55,111 nt of DNA. Origin: Cyanobacteria bacterium OH_CDB_20. GTDB lineage: Bacteria; Cyanobacteriota; Vampirovibrionia; Gastranaerophilales; Gastranaerophilaceae. Under the pieces are notes generated by a model. That model did no database searches and was not told the origin of the DNA. It saw only the letters and a list, made by a program, of their open reading frames with translations. The stretch lies in NCBI GenBank assembly GCA_023415935.1, contig JAEZIX010000113.1, positions 1-55,111 on the forward strand, in the 5' to 3' direction. Positions 43,580 to 52,962 of the stretch are shown one piece after another (position 1 is the stretch's first letter; the number at the start of each line of letters is the position of its first letter). Position numbers and translations under genes: made by a program.

Positions 43580-44703
43580 TATTTCTTTTCTTTTTCGTCC
43601 GCTTTATCTTCGATAGTCTTTACTTCTTTAACAGAAGCAGGTTTTGCATTATCAATATCTATTTTTCTGCCATTTCGTTTTATTTCGTGTTCTTTATCTA
43701 TTTGTTTATTAATAACAAAAGTTTGTACAACTTGAATTACGTTACTTGCAATCAGATAGAGTAGAACACCCGCTGGAATAGGAATAAATATAAATGTTGC
43801 AGTAATCATAATCGGCATCATTGTTCCCATAGTCTTTTGTATAGCTTCTTGATTTGGGTCAGAAACTTGTGTTTTATTAGCCTGCATCATAACTTTTTGT
43901 GATAAATACATTGTTGCAGCAAATAATAAAATAAGCACTAGAACATCCACATTAAATGTTTCTTTAACCTTTTCGGTAGGAACACTTGCTGTTAAAATGT
44001 CACCTTTTCTTTCGAATTTTATACGTTCATTTTCTCTTGTAGATTTATCAATAATAACAAATTCAGCTGATTTAACTTTTTCTAATTGGCTGAATTTTAA
44101 ATCAAGTTCATCTAAACTTACTTTAAAATCAATAGGTTCACCAGGTTTAATATCGCCTTGTACCTTAAGAGCTTTTCTTCCATCAATAATTTTAACTTCT
44201 TCAAGATTTTGTCCATTATCCAAAAATACTTTTACATCTTTTGTTTGAAGAACAAAAAAGTCAGCCTTACCTGCATTGAAAGCACCGTTATATGAAACTC
44301 CTGCATTACCTTTTAAAGTTGCATCAAGTCTGTTTACAAATAAGAAGTTTGCATCCCCTGCAAGCTGGATAAATTGAGGGCTCATTAATGCCGAATATAA
44401 CAAGATAAATATTGGCATTTGCAATAAAAGAGGAAGGCATCCGCCCATTGGGTTGATATTATGCTCTTTATAAATTTCCATCATTTTTCTTTGCATTGTT
44501 TGAGGATCGTTTTTATAACGTTCCTGAAGCATTTTTAATTTTGGTTGTACAAGCTGCATATCTTTCATTGAACGCTGTTGTTGAACGTTCAAAGGCCATA
44601 ATGCAAGTCTTACGATAACTGTAAGTAAGATAATCCCTACTCCATATCCACCATATATACTTAATGCTTTTAAAATACTAACTGTTATTGCTGTAAAGTC
44701 CAC
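43579..44703 (-). CDS. yidC: Membrane protein insertase YidC/Oxa1
   Basis: This 374-aa insertase begins at GTG (44703) after AGAGAGGG. Hydrophobic segments lie near 12-36, 91-113, 255-275, 294-315 and 320-340. The Oxa1 core has LWPLNVQQQRSMKDMQLVQP and MGGCLPLLLQMPIFILLY. A periplasmic loop (about 125-250) lies between the first two core segments. The C-terminus is highly charged and Lys-rich. Unusually for a bacterial yidC, it lies with a glycosyltransferase and queA, and no rnpA or rpmH is seen nearby. Confidence 0.93.
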   Translation of the reverse strand: MDFTAITVSILKALSIYGGYGVGIILLTVIVRLALWPLNVQQQRSMKDMQLVQPKLKMLQERYKNDPQTMQRKMMEIYKEHNINPMGGCLPLLLQMPIFILLYSALMSPQFIQLAGDANFLFVNRLDATLKGNAGVSYNGAFNAGKADFFVLQTKDVKVFLDNGQNLEEVKIIDGRKALKVQGDIKPGEPIDFKVSLDELDLKFSQLEKVKSAEFVIIDKSTRENERIKFERKGDILTASVPTEKVKETFNVDVLVLILLFAATMYLSQKVMMQANKTQVSDPNQEAIQKTMGTMMPIMITATFIFIPIPAGVLLYLIASNVIQVVQTFVINKQIDKEHEIKRNGRKIDIDNAKPASVKEVKTIEDKADEKEKK

Positions 44704-44724
44704 TATATATTCCCTCTCTAATTG

Positions 44725-46056
44725 CTAGTTTGTTATTAATTCTTTCGAAATTGCTGCTTCATCACTTGAAGCTGATACTCCGTGTTCCGTTTTTCCCCAG
44801 TCCATTGTTTTCTTCGCAAAAATAATTTTTAAAATAATAAAAATAACTATTGGAAACCAAAGTACTATCAGATATACACATGTTTGCACAGATTGTATAA
44901 AATTTTCAATCGGTTTTACTTTATTATATTTTCTAAGTGCGTACATAAACGCGCTGGTAAAGAAAAAACACATTACTACAACAAGTGTTATAGAAGATAG
45001 AACTTGATTCGAATATCCTTTAAAATATCTGAAACACTGAAAAGCAACCTCTGACATAAGCCAGAATGGCAAAATAAATTCAGCAATATATGCTGTCATA
45101 TCAAGCCCTACACGTAAAGATACATCTTTTGATGAAAGTACACTTGTAAAATGTTCAAGATATCTTCTGATACTTCCTTCAATCCATCTTCTTCTTTGTC
45201 TAACAAGAGGTACATAAGAAAGAACACCCTCTTCATAAACACAAACATCTGGGCAAAATCGAACGTCCCACCCTTTTATATGAAGTCTTGTAGACATATC
45301 AAGGTCATCTGTAATTGTATAATTATTCCAACCGCCAATGTCGTTTAACGCAGTTCTTTTAATTAATTCGCCGTTGCCTCTTAGCTCAACTGCACCTTTA
45401 ACAGCATCTCTTCCCACTTGAAAGTGAGTGTCAAGAGCCATTTCGTTATCCTGGCATCTTGTTAAGAAATTGCAAGAGCGGTTGCTGATAACTTTTCTTG
45501 CCTGCACTGCGCCTACATCTTCAGGCTCTATTGCATGAACCAAACGGGTTAAAAAGTCTGGGTTAACTCTCGCATCAGCGTCAAAAACCAAAATTGCTTC
45601 ACCTTTTGCATGAGGCAATACATCATTTAAAACAGCTGATTTCCCTGGGAAAGCATCTTTTTCTCTAACAAATGCTTTTACCTTTTCATATTTATTCTCA
45701 AGACTTTTTATAATCTCTGCCGTATTATCATCACTTCTATCGTCAATCACAATGAGTTCAAAGTTTTCATAATCAAGTGCTAGTATATTTTCAACCGTTT
45801 CATGAATAACAGCACCTTCATTGTGAGCAGGAACCATTATTGAAACAAAAGGCTTATACTCATGGTTTATTTGAGGAGGATTTTTTCTCATTTTCCTCAT
45901 CTGATGCTTAAATGCAATCTGCATATATATTGTATAAAGCACCATAAAAAGCATAAGGGTAATAATCGCCCAATATGTATCCATGTAATTTTGGAACACA
46001 AATAAAAATACCCAAAGGCAGGTTATTATTGTTGTTAGTACTATTCGTTCCTTCAT
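44725..46056 (-). CDS. Processive family 2 glycosyltransferase, membrane bound
   Basis: This 443-aa protein has two N-terminal transmembrane segments (about 5-45) and four toward the C-terminus. The GT2 domain shows VSIMVPAHNEGAVI, VIDDRSDDNTAEII, VFDADARVN and the QxxRW motif in QRRRWIEGS. This layout is like cellulose-, hyaluronan- and poly-GlcNAc-type synthases. Substrate cannot be told. It is the first gene of a run with yidC (21-nt gap) and queA. Confidence 0.88.
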   Translation of the reverse strand: MKERIVLTTIITCLWVFLFVFQNYMDTYWAIITLMLFMVLYTIYMQIAFKHQMRKMRKNPPQINHEYKPFVSIMVPAHNEGAVIHETVENILALDYENFELIVIDDRSDDNTAEIIKSLENKYEKVKAFVREKDAFPGKSAVLNDVLPHAKGEAILVFDADARVNPDFLTRLVHAIEPEDVGAVQARKVISNRSCNFLTRCQDNEMALDTHFQVGRDAVKGAVELRGNGELIKRTALNDIGGWNNYTITDDLDMSTRLHIKGWDVRFCPDVCVYEEGVLSYVPLVRQRRRWIEGSIRRYLEHFTSVLSSKDVSLRVGLDMTAYIAEFILPFWLMSEVAFQCFRYFKGYSNQVLSSITLVVVMCFFFTSAFMYALRKYNKVKPIENFIQSVQTCVYLIVLWFPIVIFIILKIIFAKKTMDWGKTEHGVSASSDEAAISKELITN

Positions 46057-46174
46057 CCCCTAATCCCTGATGAAACTATCTCAAATTACATTTTACCAAA
46101 AAAACTGTAAATATCGAAAAATATACAATACTTTCATTTCTTTTTGTTTCTTTTGGTTTAAATATGTTAATCAA

Positions 46175-46203
46175 TTGTACTTATCAATCTCACGTGCTAT
46201 AAT
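46175..46203 (+). promoter_or_regulatory. Extended -10 promoter of the membrane protein-miaA operon
   Basis: TTGTAC (46175-46180), a 17-nt spacer and TATAAT (46198-46203) preceded by TGC. The start is expected only 3 nt before the ATG at 46213; no ribosome site is seen. Confidence 0.6.
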
Positions 46204-46212
46204 CAATTCGCT

Positions 46213-47061
46213 ATGATTAGAACAATTAAAACATCTTTTAATATACTTAAAAATAATCTAATAATTATACAACCGCTATTAATCTTCATGATTATATTTG
46301 GAATTCTTGCTCAACCGCTTTCCCTCTCTGGTGGCAACATAATGCAAATGGCAATAAATGGAATTCTATTATATTTAATTGTTACTACATTTATCTCCGG
46401 CTGGTTTTATATGATAAAGCTAGTTGTTAGAGATAGAAACAAAGAATATAATACTCCTGAGGAAGTCGGCATTGCTCAAATTGAGCTACTAAAAAGCTTT
46501 TTCGTAGGAGTAGGTGAATACATTGTTCCAATGATACTAAATGTATTCTTATATGTCCTTTTGTTTGCTGCTTTTTCATTTCTTGTCTATAAGGTAGGAG
46601 TTCATTTCATTGGTCACATTGATATGCCAAAGGAAATGGTAAAGGCACTTTCAGGCACTGAAAAAGATGTTTATAACTTCTTGTTATCACCTGCTTTTAC
46701 GGCCGATTTAAAAAATCAACTTAAAGAATGGGTTGTATTTCTTCTATGCTCCAACTTTGTCTTGGCTGCAATTACAATGTTTATGGGTGCTATAGCATTT
46801 TTTAAAACGCAAAATCCTTTGAAAATTTTAGTAGAAAATGTAAAATTCATATTCAGAAATTTTATTGAAACCATAATAATAACAACTCTTTTATTATCTT
46901 TGAACCTGACTGTATTTGTTATCAACATTACAACTTCAACAAATGTTATTTTATCTGTAATTTCAATATTCGTAACTATTATGTATTTATCATATTACGT
47001 GATTATAGCGTTCTTATATTATGACGAAAAAAACGAAAATAATATCGATTATAGGGCCTAG
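46213..47061 (+). CDS. Hypothetical polytopic membrane protein
   Basis: This 282-aa protein has about six hydrophobic segments (near 18-36, 47-66, 96-123, 174-196, 215-238 and 243-270) and an amphipathic N-terminus. I do not recognise a family with confidence; it resembles uncharacterised inner-membrane proteins of unknown transport or envelope role. It overlaps miaA by 41 bp, so the two are translationally linked. Confidence 0.8.
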   Translation: MIRTIKTSFNILKNNLIIIQPLLIFMIIFGILAQPLSLSGGNIMQMAINGILLYLIVTTFISGWFYMIKLVVRDRNKEYNTPEEVGIAQIELLKSFFVGVGEYIVPMILNVFLYVLLFAAFSFLVYKVGVHFIGHIDMPKEMVKALSGTEKDVYNFLLSPAFTADLKNQLKEWVVFLLCSNFVLAAITMFMGAIAFFKTQNPLKILVENVKFIFRNFIETIIITTLLLSLNLTVFVINITTSTNVILSVISIFVTIMYLSYYVIIAFLYYDEKNENNIDYRA

Positions 47062-47953
47062 TGCGTCGGGAAAATCCGCATTAGCTGTTGAGATAGCAAA
47101 AGAGTTCAACGGCGAGATTATTTCCTGTGATTCAAGAATTATATACAAAGACTTTGATATAGCAACTGCAAAGCCTACAGAAGAAGAAATGCAGGGCATC
47201 AAACATCATTTTGTAGGCAACATTACGCCAACAGATGATTTTTCAGCAGCTGATTTTGCTGACGAAGCCAAAAAAATCATAAAAGACATTGTAAAAAGAG
47301 GCAAATTGCCAATAGTAGCAGGTGGTACCGGACTTTATTTCAGGATTTTGCTTGAAGATTTTGATATCCCTAGAGTTGCACCAAATGAAAAATATAGAGC
47401 TGAACTAGAACAAAAATCGACAGATGAGCTTTATTCTCTACTTCAAGAAAAAGACCCTGAGTTAGCCGAAAAAATACACAAAAATAACAAGGTAAAAATA
47501 ATAAGGGCGCTTGAAGTTTGCGAAGAATTAAATACCCCTATGTCAAAAGCCCAAAAGAAAAAAGAGCCTGAATTTGACGTTCTGTGGATTGGGCTAAACG
47601 CTGACAACAGAGATTATTTATACAATAGAATAAATAAAAGAGTCGATATAATGCTTGAGCAAGGACTTCTAGAAGAGGCGAAAAGTATAATAGAAAAATA
47701 TAAAGATCTTCCTCTAATCGAGCAAACAATAGGATATCAAGAGTTTAAATCCTATTTTAATGGTGATATCCCACTTGAAGAAGCTATTTCAGACATCAAG
47801 CAAAACACAAGAAGATATGCTAAAAGACAGCTTACTTGGTTTAGAGCAAATAAATCCGCAAATTGGCTTTATATTGATAAATTATCCTGCGAAGAACTTA
47901 TAAAAAATGCGAAAAATCTGGTTAAAAACTTTATTCAGACTGAAAATTATTAG
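47021..47953 (+). CDS. miaA: tRNA dimethylallyltransferase
   Basis: This 310-aa enzyme adds the isopentenyl group to A37 of tRNAs reading UNN codons. P-loop GPSASGKSA is at 12-20, then SCDSRIIYKDFDIATAKPT, VAGGTGLYF and the C-terminal RYAKRQLTWFRAN. Usual length. There is no ribosome site, and the ATG lies inside the previous gene, so translation depends on coupling. Its last 23 bp overlap the convergent uridine-kinase-like gene. Confidence 0.95.
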   Translation: MTKKTKIISIIGPSASGKSALAVEIAKEFNGEIISCDSRIIYKDFDIATAKPTEEEMQGIKHHFVGNITPTDDFSAADFADEAKKIIKDIVKRGKLPIVAGGTGLYFRILLEDFDIPRVAPNEKYRAELEQKSTDELYSLLQEKDPELAEKIHKNNKVKIIRALEVCEELNTPMSKAQKKKEPEFDVLWIGLNADNRDYLYNRINKRVDIMLEQGLLEEAKSIIEKYKDLPLIEQTIGYQEFKSYFNGDIPLEEAISDIKQNTRRYAKRQLTWFRANKSANWLYIDKLSCEELIKNAKNLVKNFIQTENY

Positions 47954-48791
47954 TTATCGCGTGCATATATTCTAGAATTTGTTCAAAATAATCAAGGGAA
48001 GATGTTGCGTTAATGATTACATCAGCTTGTGACTTTTTAGGCTGTATATAGACTTGAGCTACTTTTTTGATATATTCAAACTGCTTTAAAGCGTTTTCTT
48101 CTGTCTGATTTCGTTCTGTTGCTCTTCCGAGGTACCAGCTCTTTTGGGTTTCGTCATCAATATCAACAAATACATTTACATCAAAGACCTCAGGTACATC
48201 CCCATACATCGATGCCATTCCCTCAACAACAATTATCTTTTGGGATTTAGCAGGTACAGACTTGGGAATACTAACCCCTGTACCATCCGGGACATAATTT
48301 GGAAGCAATGTATCCTGTCCTTGAGCCAAAACCAGTAAATCCTCTTTTAATTGCTCCAAATTGAAATTTTTAGGAGAATCTAGGTCATAACCAGCTTCCA
48401 TCAGCTTATCAAAAGAACCGTAATGCTTTATCAAATCAGAAATGTCTTTAAAATAGTTATCTGCACTTATTATTGATACTGGCATGTTGAACTTGGCTAT
48501 CGATTTTCTTATTCGCTTACATATTGTGGTCTTTCCTGAAGCAGATTCGCCGCAAATACCAATTAATATTCTTTTATCAGGGTTATTTATAATTCTTTTA
48601 GTAAATTTTGCTATAAAATCAGGCTTGATTGACTTGAATATAGGTCTTTCGCTTTTCTTGTCATATGCAAGGATTTGTTTAAACTTTGTCTGAAGATAAA
48701 ACGCAAGAAATTCTCTTCCTGTCTTTGTTGAAAAATCAGGCTTTGAGATTTTGTTATTAATGTCGTATTCTTTTTCAATGAGTGATAGCAT
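47931..48791 (-). CDS. Uridine kinase/phosphoribulokinase-family protein
   Basis: This 286-aa P-loop kinase has GESASGKTT at 81-89, then ISADNYFKD (nucleoside/substrate loop), FDVNVFVDID, and a C-terminal part with WYLGRATERNQT. The fold matches uridine kinase/PRK. The 75-residue N-terminal extension is not typical of Udk. The substrate is uncertain: uridine, pantothenate or another phosphate acceptor. It overlaps miaA tail to tail. Confidence 0.75.
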   Translation of the reverse strand: MLSLIEKEYDINNKISKPDFSTKTGREFLAFYLQTKFKQILAYDKKSERPIFKSIKPDFIAKFTKRIINNPDKRILIGICGESASGKTTICKRIRKSIAKFNMPVSIISADNYFKDISDLIKHYGSFDKLMEAGYDLDSPKNFNLEQLKEDLLVLAQGQDTLLPNYVPDGTGVSIPKSVPAKSQKIIVVEGMASMYGDVPEVFDVNVFVDIDDETQKSWYLGRATERNQTEENALKQFEYIKKVAQVYIQPKKSQADVIINATSSLDYFEQILEYMHAITNNFQSE

Positions 48792-49095
48792 ACATTATTT
48801 AAATCTTCTAATTTTTAAAATTGCTAGTAATATTACAAATGTTAAATGTATTTTACCGCATAACATTTTAGAAACAACAACTTTTTATATTTCGTTACAA
48901 GATTCACAATAGCTCTATAAATGTAAGATTCATACCATTTAATCAAGATTTAAAAAACTCGACTAAAATATAGCTGAAATACTAGCTATACCTATTTTAA
49001 TTCTTAAAAAAGATAATGCTTTTATCCAATGTTTTATAGTAAAAAAATATTCACAATATAATTATCACTCTAATAGTCTGGTTGGAAGGTATATT
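48792..49095. other. AT-rich intergenic region with a putative promoter
   Basis: This 304-bp stretch between divergent genes holds no open frame of note and no RNA gene that I can fold. A TATAAT at 49057-49062, 33 nt before the ATG of the small secreted protein, is the likely -10. GGAAGG at 49084-49089 is its ribosome site. Confidence 0.5.
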
Positions 49096-49353
49096 ATGAT
49101 GAAGAAATTTGTGTATATTTTAATTAGTTTGGCGTTTGCCCAGAACATGTCTTTTGGGGCTTGTACAACAGGCTATGCTTGCCCTCTTAAAGACTTAAAC
49201 GATCAAAAGGCCGTAATTAACAAAATTGAAAAAGAAAAAGTAAACAATTACTATAATCCGGATACAGAAAGAACTCCGCAAACTGATAAAACTGAACGCG
49301 GCAATATGACACTAAAAGATTTAATTCCATTTAACCCCAGATTTATAAAATAA
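49096..49353 (+). CDS. Small secreted hypothetical protein
   Basis: This 85-aa protein has a signal peptide (about 1-22, ending NMSFGA) and two Cys (23 and 29) in ACTTGYACPL, with a Lys/Asn/Thr-rich remainder. The Cys directly after the signal could be a lipid-attachment site or pair with Cys29. The residue at -3 is not the usual Leu, so lipoprotein is only possible. No family is recognised. Confidence 0.65.
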   Translation: MMKKFVYILISLAFAQNMSFGACTTGYACPLKDLNDQKAVINKIEKEKVNNYYNPDTERTPQTDKTERGNMTLKDLIPFNPRFIK

Positions 49354-49380
49354 AGATTCTGTATCGGGAAATATTATAAA

Positions 49381-49409
49381 AGGCGGGGCTTTTTAAAAAA
49401 GCCCCGCCT
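49381..49409. terminator. Strong bidirectional terminator hairpin
   Basis: AGGCGGGGCTTTTT and AAAAAGCCCCGCCT pair perfectly around one A. On the minus strand it is followed by TTTTATA, so it fits as the end of the acetate-CoA ligase gene. It also lies 28 bp after the small secreted protein. Confidence 0.85.
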
Positions 49410-49440
49410 AAGTCTACCAAGATTAAGTAAATATCAGCTA

Positions 49441-51600
49441 CTAGCAAGAACAACAAGAGCAATTGCATTTTAATGCATTATTTGCTTCTTCAAGTCTTAC
49501 TTTGATTCTGCCATCTACTGCGATTCCTTCACCTGTTTTTTCACTTATAAGTAAAGGATTGATATCTAATTCATCAATGAATTTGAAGTCAGAAACAAGT
49601 TGAGAAAGTCTCAATAATGTTTCTTGGATTTGGTTCATTTGAGCTGGAGTTGTACCTCTAGCACCTTCAAGAAGTTTGTATGCTTTTACAGATTTAATCA
49701 TCTCTTCAGCATCAACATCTGTTAATGGAGCCATTCTAAAAGTTACGTCTTTCATAACTTCGATAAATACACCGCCCAAACCGAACATCATCATAGGACC
49801 GTATTGAGGGTCTGTTGCGATACCACAAACCATTTCTCTGTTGCCTTTAACCATTTCTTGAATGATTACGCCTTCAAGACCATCAATCAAACCTTTTTCA
49901 GTTAATTTAGCGATTAAGTCTTGATATTCAGCTCTCAATTGTTCTTCAGATTGGATATTAACTCTTACACCACCAACATCAGTTTTGTGTGAAGTCTTTT
50001 TAGAAGTCATTTTCATTACAACAGGATATCCGATTGAATTTCCAACTGTAACAACTTCTTCTTCATTAGTAGCAAAGCCTGATTTACAAACTCTGATGCC
50101 ATATGCTTCAAGTACATCAATACTTTCTCTTGTAGTAAGTTGGTCACGACCTTCTGCTAATGATTGTTTGATAATCATTTCAGCTTTTGCTTTATCTACT
50201 GTATAGCAAGGAATTTTACCTTCAGGTCTTGCAATCCATCTTCTTTGTTGATCAAGTCTTACAAATCCATCAACGGCTTCTTCTGCGTACATAAAGAACG
50301 GCATATTAACTTCCATTTCTGAAAGCGCTGTGAAGAAATCACTCTTTGTCATAAATACACCAATAACTGGTTTTTCAGGATGTTGAGCTTTTATTTCCAT
50401 AACAGCTTTTGCTACATCAATATCTTTTAAACCTAAGAACGGTAAGTAAATTACCATAATCATATCAACATTTTCGTCAGCAATAACTGTTTCAAGTGTT
50501 TGTTTGTAATGGTCGATTGGAGCAGAAGCAATCATATCGATAGGGTTTTTAACTGATGCAGCTGCAGGCAAGAAACTTCTTAATTTGTCTTTTGTAGCGT
50601 CTGAGATTGGAGCCATTTCCATACCATTTTCGCAAACAGCGTCAGTTGCCATAATACCAGGACCACCTGAATTTGTAATGATTGCAACTCTGTTTCCTTT
50701 TGGAATAGGGCAGTTTGCAAATACTTTTGCAGAAGAGAATAAATTCTTTAATGAATATTCTCTAATTACGCCTGATTGAGCAAGTAGAGCGTTTGCAGCT
50801 TTGTCAGCACCTGCTAAAGAGCCTGTGTGTGATGATGCAGCTGAAGCTCCTGCTGCTGAACGTCCTGCTTTAAGAGCCAAAATAGGTTTTTTCTTAGAAA
50901 TTCTTGTAGCAAGTTTTCTAAAGTTTGCAGGGTTTTGGATTGATTCCATATAAAGAAGCATTTGTTCAACGTCTTCATCATCTTCCCAGTATTCCATAGC
51001 TGTTTCAGCGTTGATATCAGCTTGGTTACCGATTGAGATAAATTGAGCAAAACCTAAGTTTAAGTCTTTTAATATGTTCAAAATACCGCCGCCTAAAGCG
51101 CCTGATTGAGAAACAAAACCGATGTGTCCACGTTCAGGAAGAGTTTCAGCGAAACATCCGTCCATTCTTACTGAAGGTAATGTATTTACAACGCCTAAGC
51201 AGTTTGGACCTACGCATCTCATACCGTATTCTTTTAATTTGGCAACTAATTGTGCTTCAAGTTCTACACCTTCTTTACCAGTTTCTTTGAAACCAGCAGT
51301 GATTATGCAAAGTCCTTTTATTCCTTTTTTATTACATTCATCAATTGTTGGTAAAACAAATTTTGAATTTATAACAAGTATTGCTAAATCAACATCTCCA
51401 GGAATTTCGCTTACACTCGTATAAGCTTGCAACCCTTCAATTATTCCGCCTTTTGGGTTAACAGGGTAAATAGTTCCTGTAAATTTGTACTCTTGAAGTC
51501 TTTTCATAATGTCTGAGCCAATTGTTTTTTCTTTCGTAGAAGCTCCAACAACCGCAATAGATTTAGGCTTCATAATTTTGTCTAATTGTTCTTTTAGCAT
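49441..51600 (-). CDS. Acetate-CoA ligase (ADP-forming), fused alpha-beta
   Basis: This 719-aa enzyme makes acetate and ATP from acetyl-CoA (or another acyl-CoA) during fermentation. The CoA-binding alpha part comes first (about 1-460), with SIAVVGAST and the phosphorylated His258 in SSHTGSLAG. The ATP-grasp beta part follows, with PVVMKMTSKKTSHKTDVGG. The fusion is common in bacteria and archaea. The C-terminus ends in CNCSCCSC (five Cys in eight residues), which is not part of the usual fold. AAAGG precedes the ATG. The radical SAM gene lies upstream on the same strand with a 41-bp gap. Confidence 0.9.
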   Translation of the reverse strand: MLKEQLDKIMKPKSIAVVGASTKEKTIGSDIMKRLQEYKFTGTIYPVNPKGGIIEGLQAYTSVSEIPGDVDLAILVINSKFVLPTIDECNKKGIKGLCIITAGFKETGKEGVELEAQLVAKLKEYGMRCVGPNCLGVVNTLPSVRMDGCFAETLPERGHIGFVSQSGALGGGILNILKDLNLGFAQFISIGNQADINAETAMEYWEDDEDVEQMLLYMESIQNPANFRKLATRISKKKPILALKAGRSAAGASAASSHTGSLAGADKAANALLAQSGVIREYSLKNLFSSAKVFANCPIPKGNRVAIITNSGGPGIMATDAVCENGMEMAPISDATKDKLRSFLPAAASVKNPIDMIASAPIDHYKQTLETVIADENVDMIMVIYLPFLGLKDIDVAKAVMEIKAQHPEKPVIGVFMTKSDFFTALSEMEVNMPFFMYAEEAVDGFVRLDQQRRWIARPEGKIPCYTVDKAKAEMIIKQSLAEGRDQLTTRESIDVLEAYGIRVCKSGFATNEEEVVTVGNSIGYPVVMKMTSKKTSHKTDVGGVRVNIQSEEQLRAEYQDLIAKLTEKGLIDGLEGVIIQEMVKGNREMVCGIATDPQYGPMMMFGLGGVFIEVMKDVTFRMAPLTDVDAEEMIKSVKAYKLLEGARGTTPAQMNQIQETLLRLSQLVSDFKFIDELDINPLLISEKTGEGIAVDGRIKVRLEEANNALKCNCSCCSC

Positions 51601-51641
51601 TTTTGTACCTTTCTATTCATTTTTATTTGCTTAATTAAAAA

Positions 51642-52265
51642 TTAATATCCACTGTCAAGCCAAGGGCGTTCTCTAAATTTAGCGCCAAGACTTTCTGCAA
51701 TTTCTTTGCATTTATCAACGTCAATTTTATAATTTTTATATCCTGTTACCACAGTTGCGGTGGTATCTATACCGTATTTTACGCAATCTGCAATAAATTT
51801 TTTAACAGCAGCATATGAGTTTTCATAAGCAGGCTGTGCGAGAGTATTGTACATATTTTCATTTTCAGCATTTAAGCTGACAGAAACTTTATCAACATAA
51901 TTTGCTAATTCTTTCGGCACGTCTTTTTTAAGTATAAGACTAGCTTGGCCGTTAGTATTAACTCTGATTTTAACTTTTGGGTATTTTTTCTTTATATATT
52001 TTGCAACGGTTTCGAGCGTTCTAAGTTTAATTAAAGGTTCACCGTAACCGCAAAATACTACTTCTTCACCCAATTTATCTTTAAATTCTTCAAGTTGTGC
52101 AATAACATCTTCTGCCTCAACGTTTTCAGATGTAAGAAACAAATTTGTGCCAACTACATCTTCTTTTATAGAGCGGATACAGAAGACACAGTTATTCGAA
52201 CAAGCATTAGTTAAGTTTATATAAACTTTATTATCCAATTCGTAAACTAGGTTGTTCTCGTTCAT
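51642..52265 (-). CDS. TatD-associated radical SAM protein
   Basis: This 207-aa radical SAM protein binds a 4Fe-4S cluster by CSNNCVFC (Cys22, Cys26, Cys29) and shows VVFCGYGEPLIKL, the family's GGE-like segment. Length and the INLTNACSNNC start fit the TatD-family-associated radical SAM group; no tatD is seen here. The frame is open to 52274, but AAGGAG lies 9 nt before the ATG at 52265, so I chose it. Function is unknown. Confidence 0.85.
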   Translation of the reverse strand: MNENNLVYELDNKVYINLTNACSNNCVFCIRSIKEDVVGTNLFLTSENVEAEDVIAQLEEFKDKLGEEVVFCGYGEPLIKLRTLETVAKYIKKKYPKVKIRVNTNGQASLILKKDVPKELANYVDKVSVSLNAENENMYNTLAQPAYENSYAAVKKFIADCVKYGIDTTATVVTGYKNYKIDVDKCKEIAESLGAKFRERPWLDSGY

Positions 52266-52452
52266 TATTAACACTCCTTGATTTAATTCTTACACAAGTA
52301 AGATTAGATAACAAGGAATTTTTTAAAATTCGTTCAAAATATCACAATTATTTTAAAAATCGTGAAGGCTGATTTTACGGTGTTTCTAGGCTATCAAATT
52401 AATAAAAATTAAGAAAATATTTTTTTTTGGAAAATATGATATCCTTAGTAAT

Positions 52453-52962
52453 ATGATTGAAATTTTAATTTTATACGTCTTATACAAAAGAGAAAAAACC
52501 ATATATTCAGTGCGAAAAGACATAATTGAATTGTTTGGTAATTTTACAAAGCCAAGTGCGGGAACAATTTATCCAGCATTGAAACGTATGCTTGAGAAAA
52601 AATTCCTTTCACTAAATGAAAGAATGTCTGAAGGTGGGAAAAAATCAAGTTATTACTCAATTACAGACTCAGGTAAAAAATATTTCAGAGAGCTTTTCTT
52701 TGAAGATTGCAGTGAAAATCCTTCGTTATTTTTCTCCCAGCTTCAATCAAAACTCGCAACTGTAGGTCTTCTTTCTCAACATGACAAATCTGCATTCTTA
52801 GAACAAATACAAAAATCTATAGATATTTATATATTTGATATGGAAAATAAAATGCAGGATAAATATATAGATTTTGACAAAAATCAAAAAGAGTTGCTTG
52901 CTTATACAATTAGTGAGGCAAAAAACCTGAAAGAGTTTGCAAAGAAACTGAGCAAAATATAA
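52453..52962 (+). CDS. PadR-family transcriptional regulator
   Basis: This 169-aa protein has a PadR winged helix (about 1-85) with KPSAGTIYPALKRMLEKK, the typical recognition helix, and YSITDSGKKYF in the wing. The C-terminal half is a dimerisation helix region. It is directly in front of the DUF512 gene (ATG overlaps the stop), suggesting the pair are controlled together. No ribosome site is seen, so a short leader is possible. Confidence 0.85.
   Translation: MIEILILYVLYKREKTIYSVRKDIIELFGNFTKPSAGTIYPALKRMLEKKFLSLNERMSEGGKKSSYYSITDSGKKYFRELFFEDCSENPSLFFSQLQSKLATVGLLSQHDKSAFLEQIQKSIDIYIFDMENKMQDKYIDFDKNQKELLAYTISEAKNLKEFAKKLSKI

Noticed and set aside
43465..43764. Plus-strand frame opposite queA/yidC
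   Set aside because: Shadow frame across the junction of two real genes with low-complexity hydrophobic translation.
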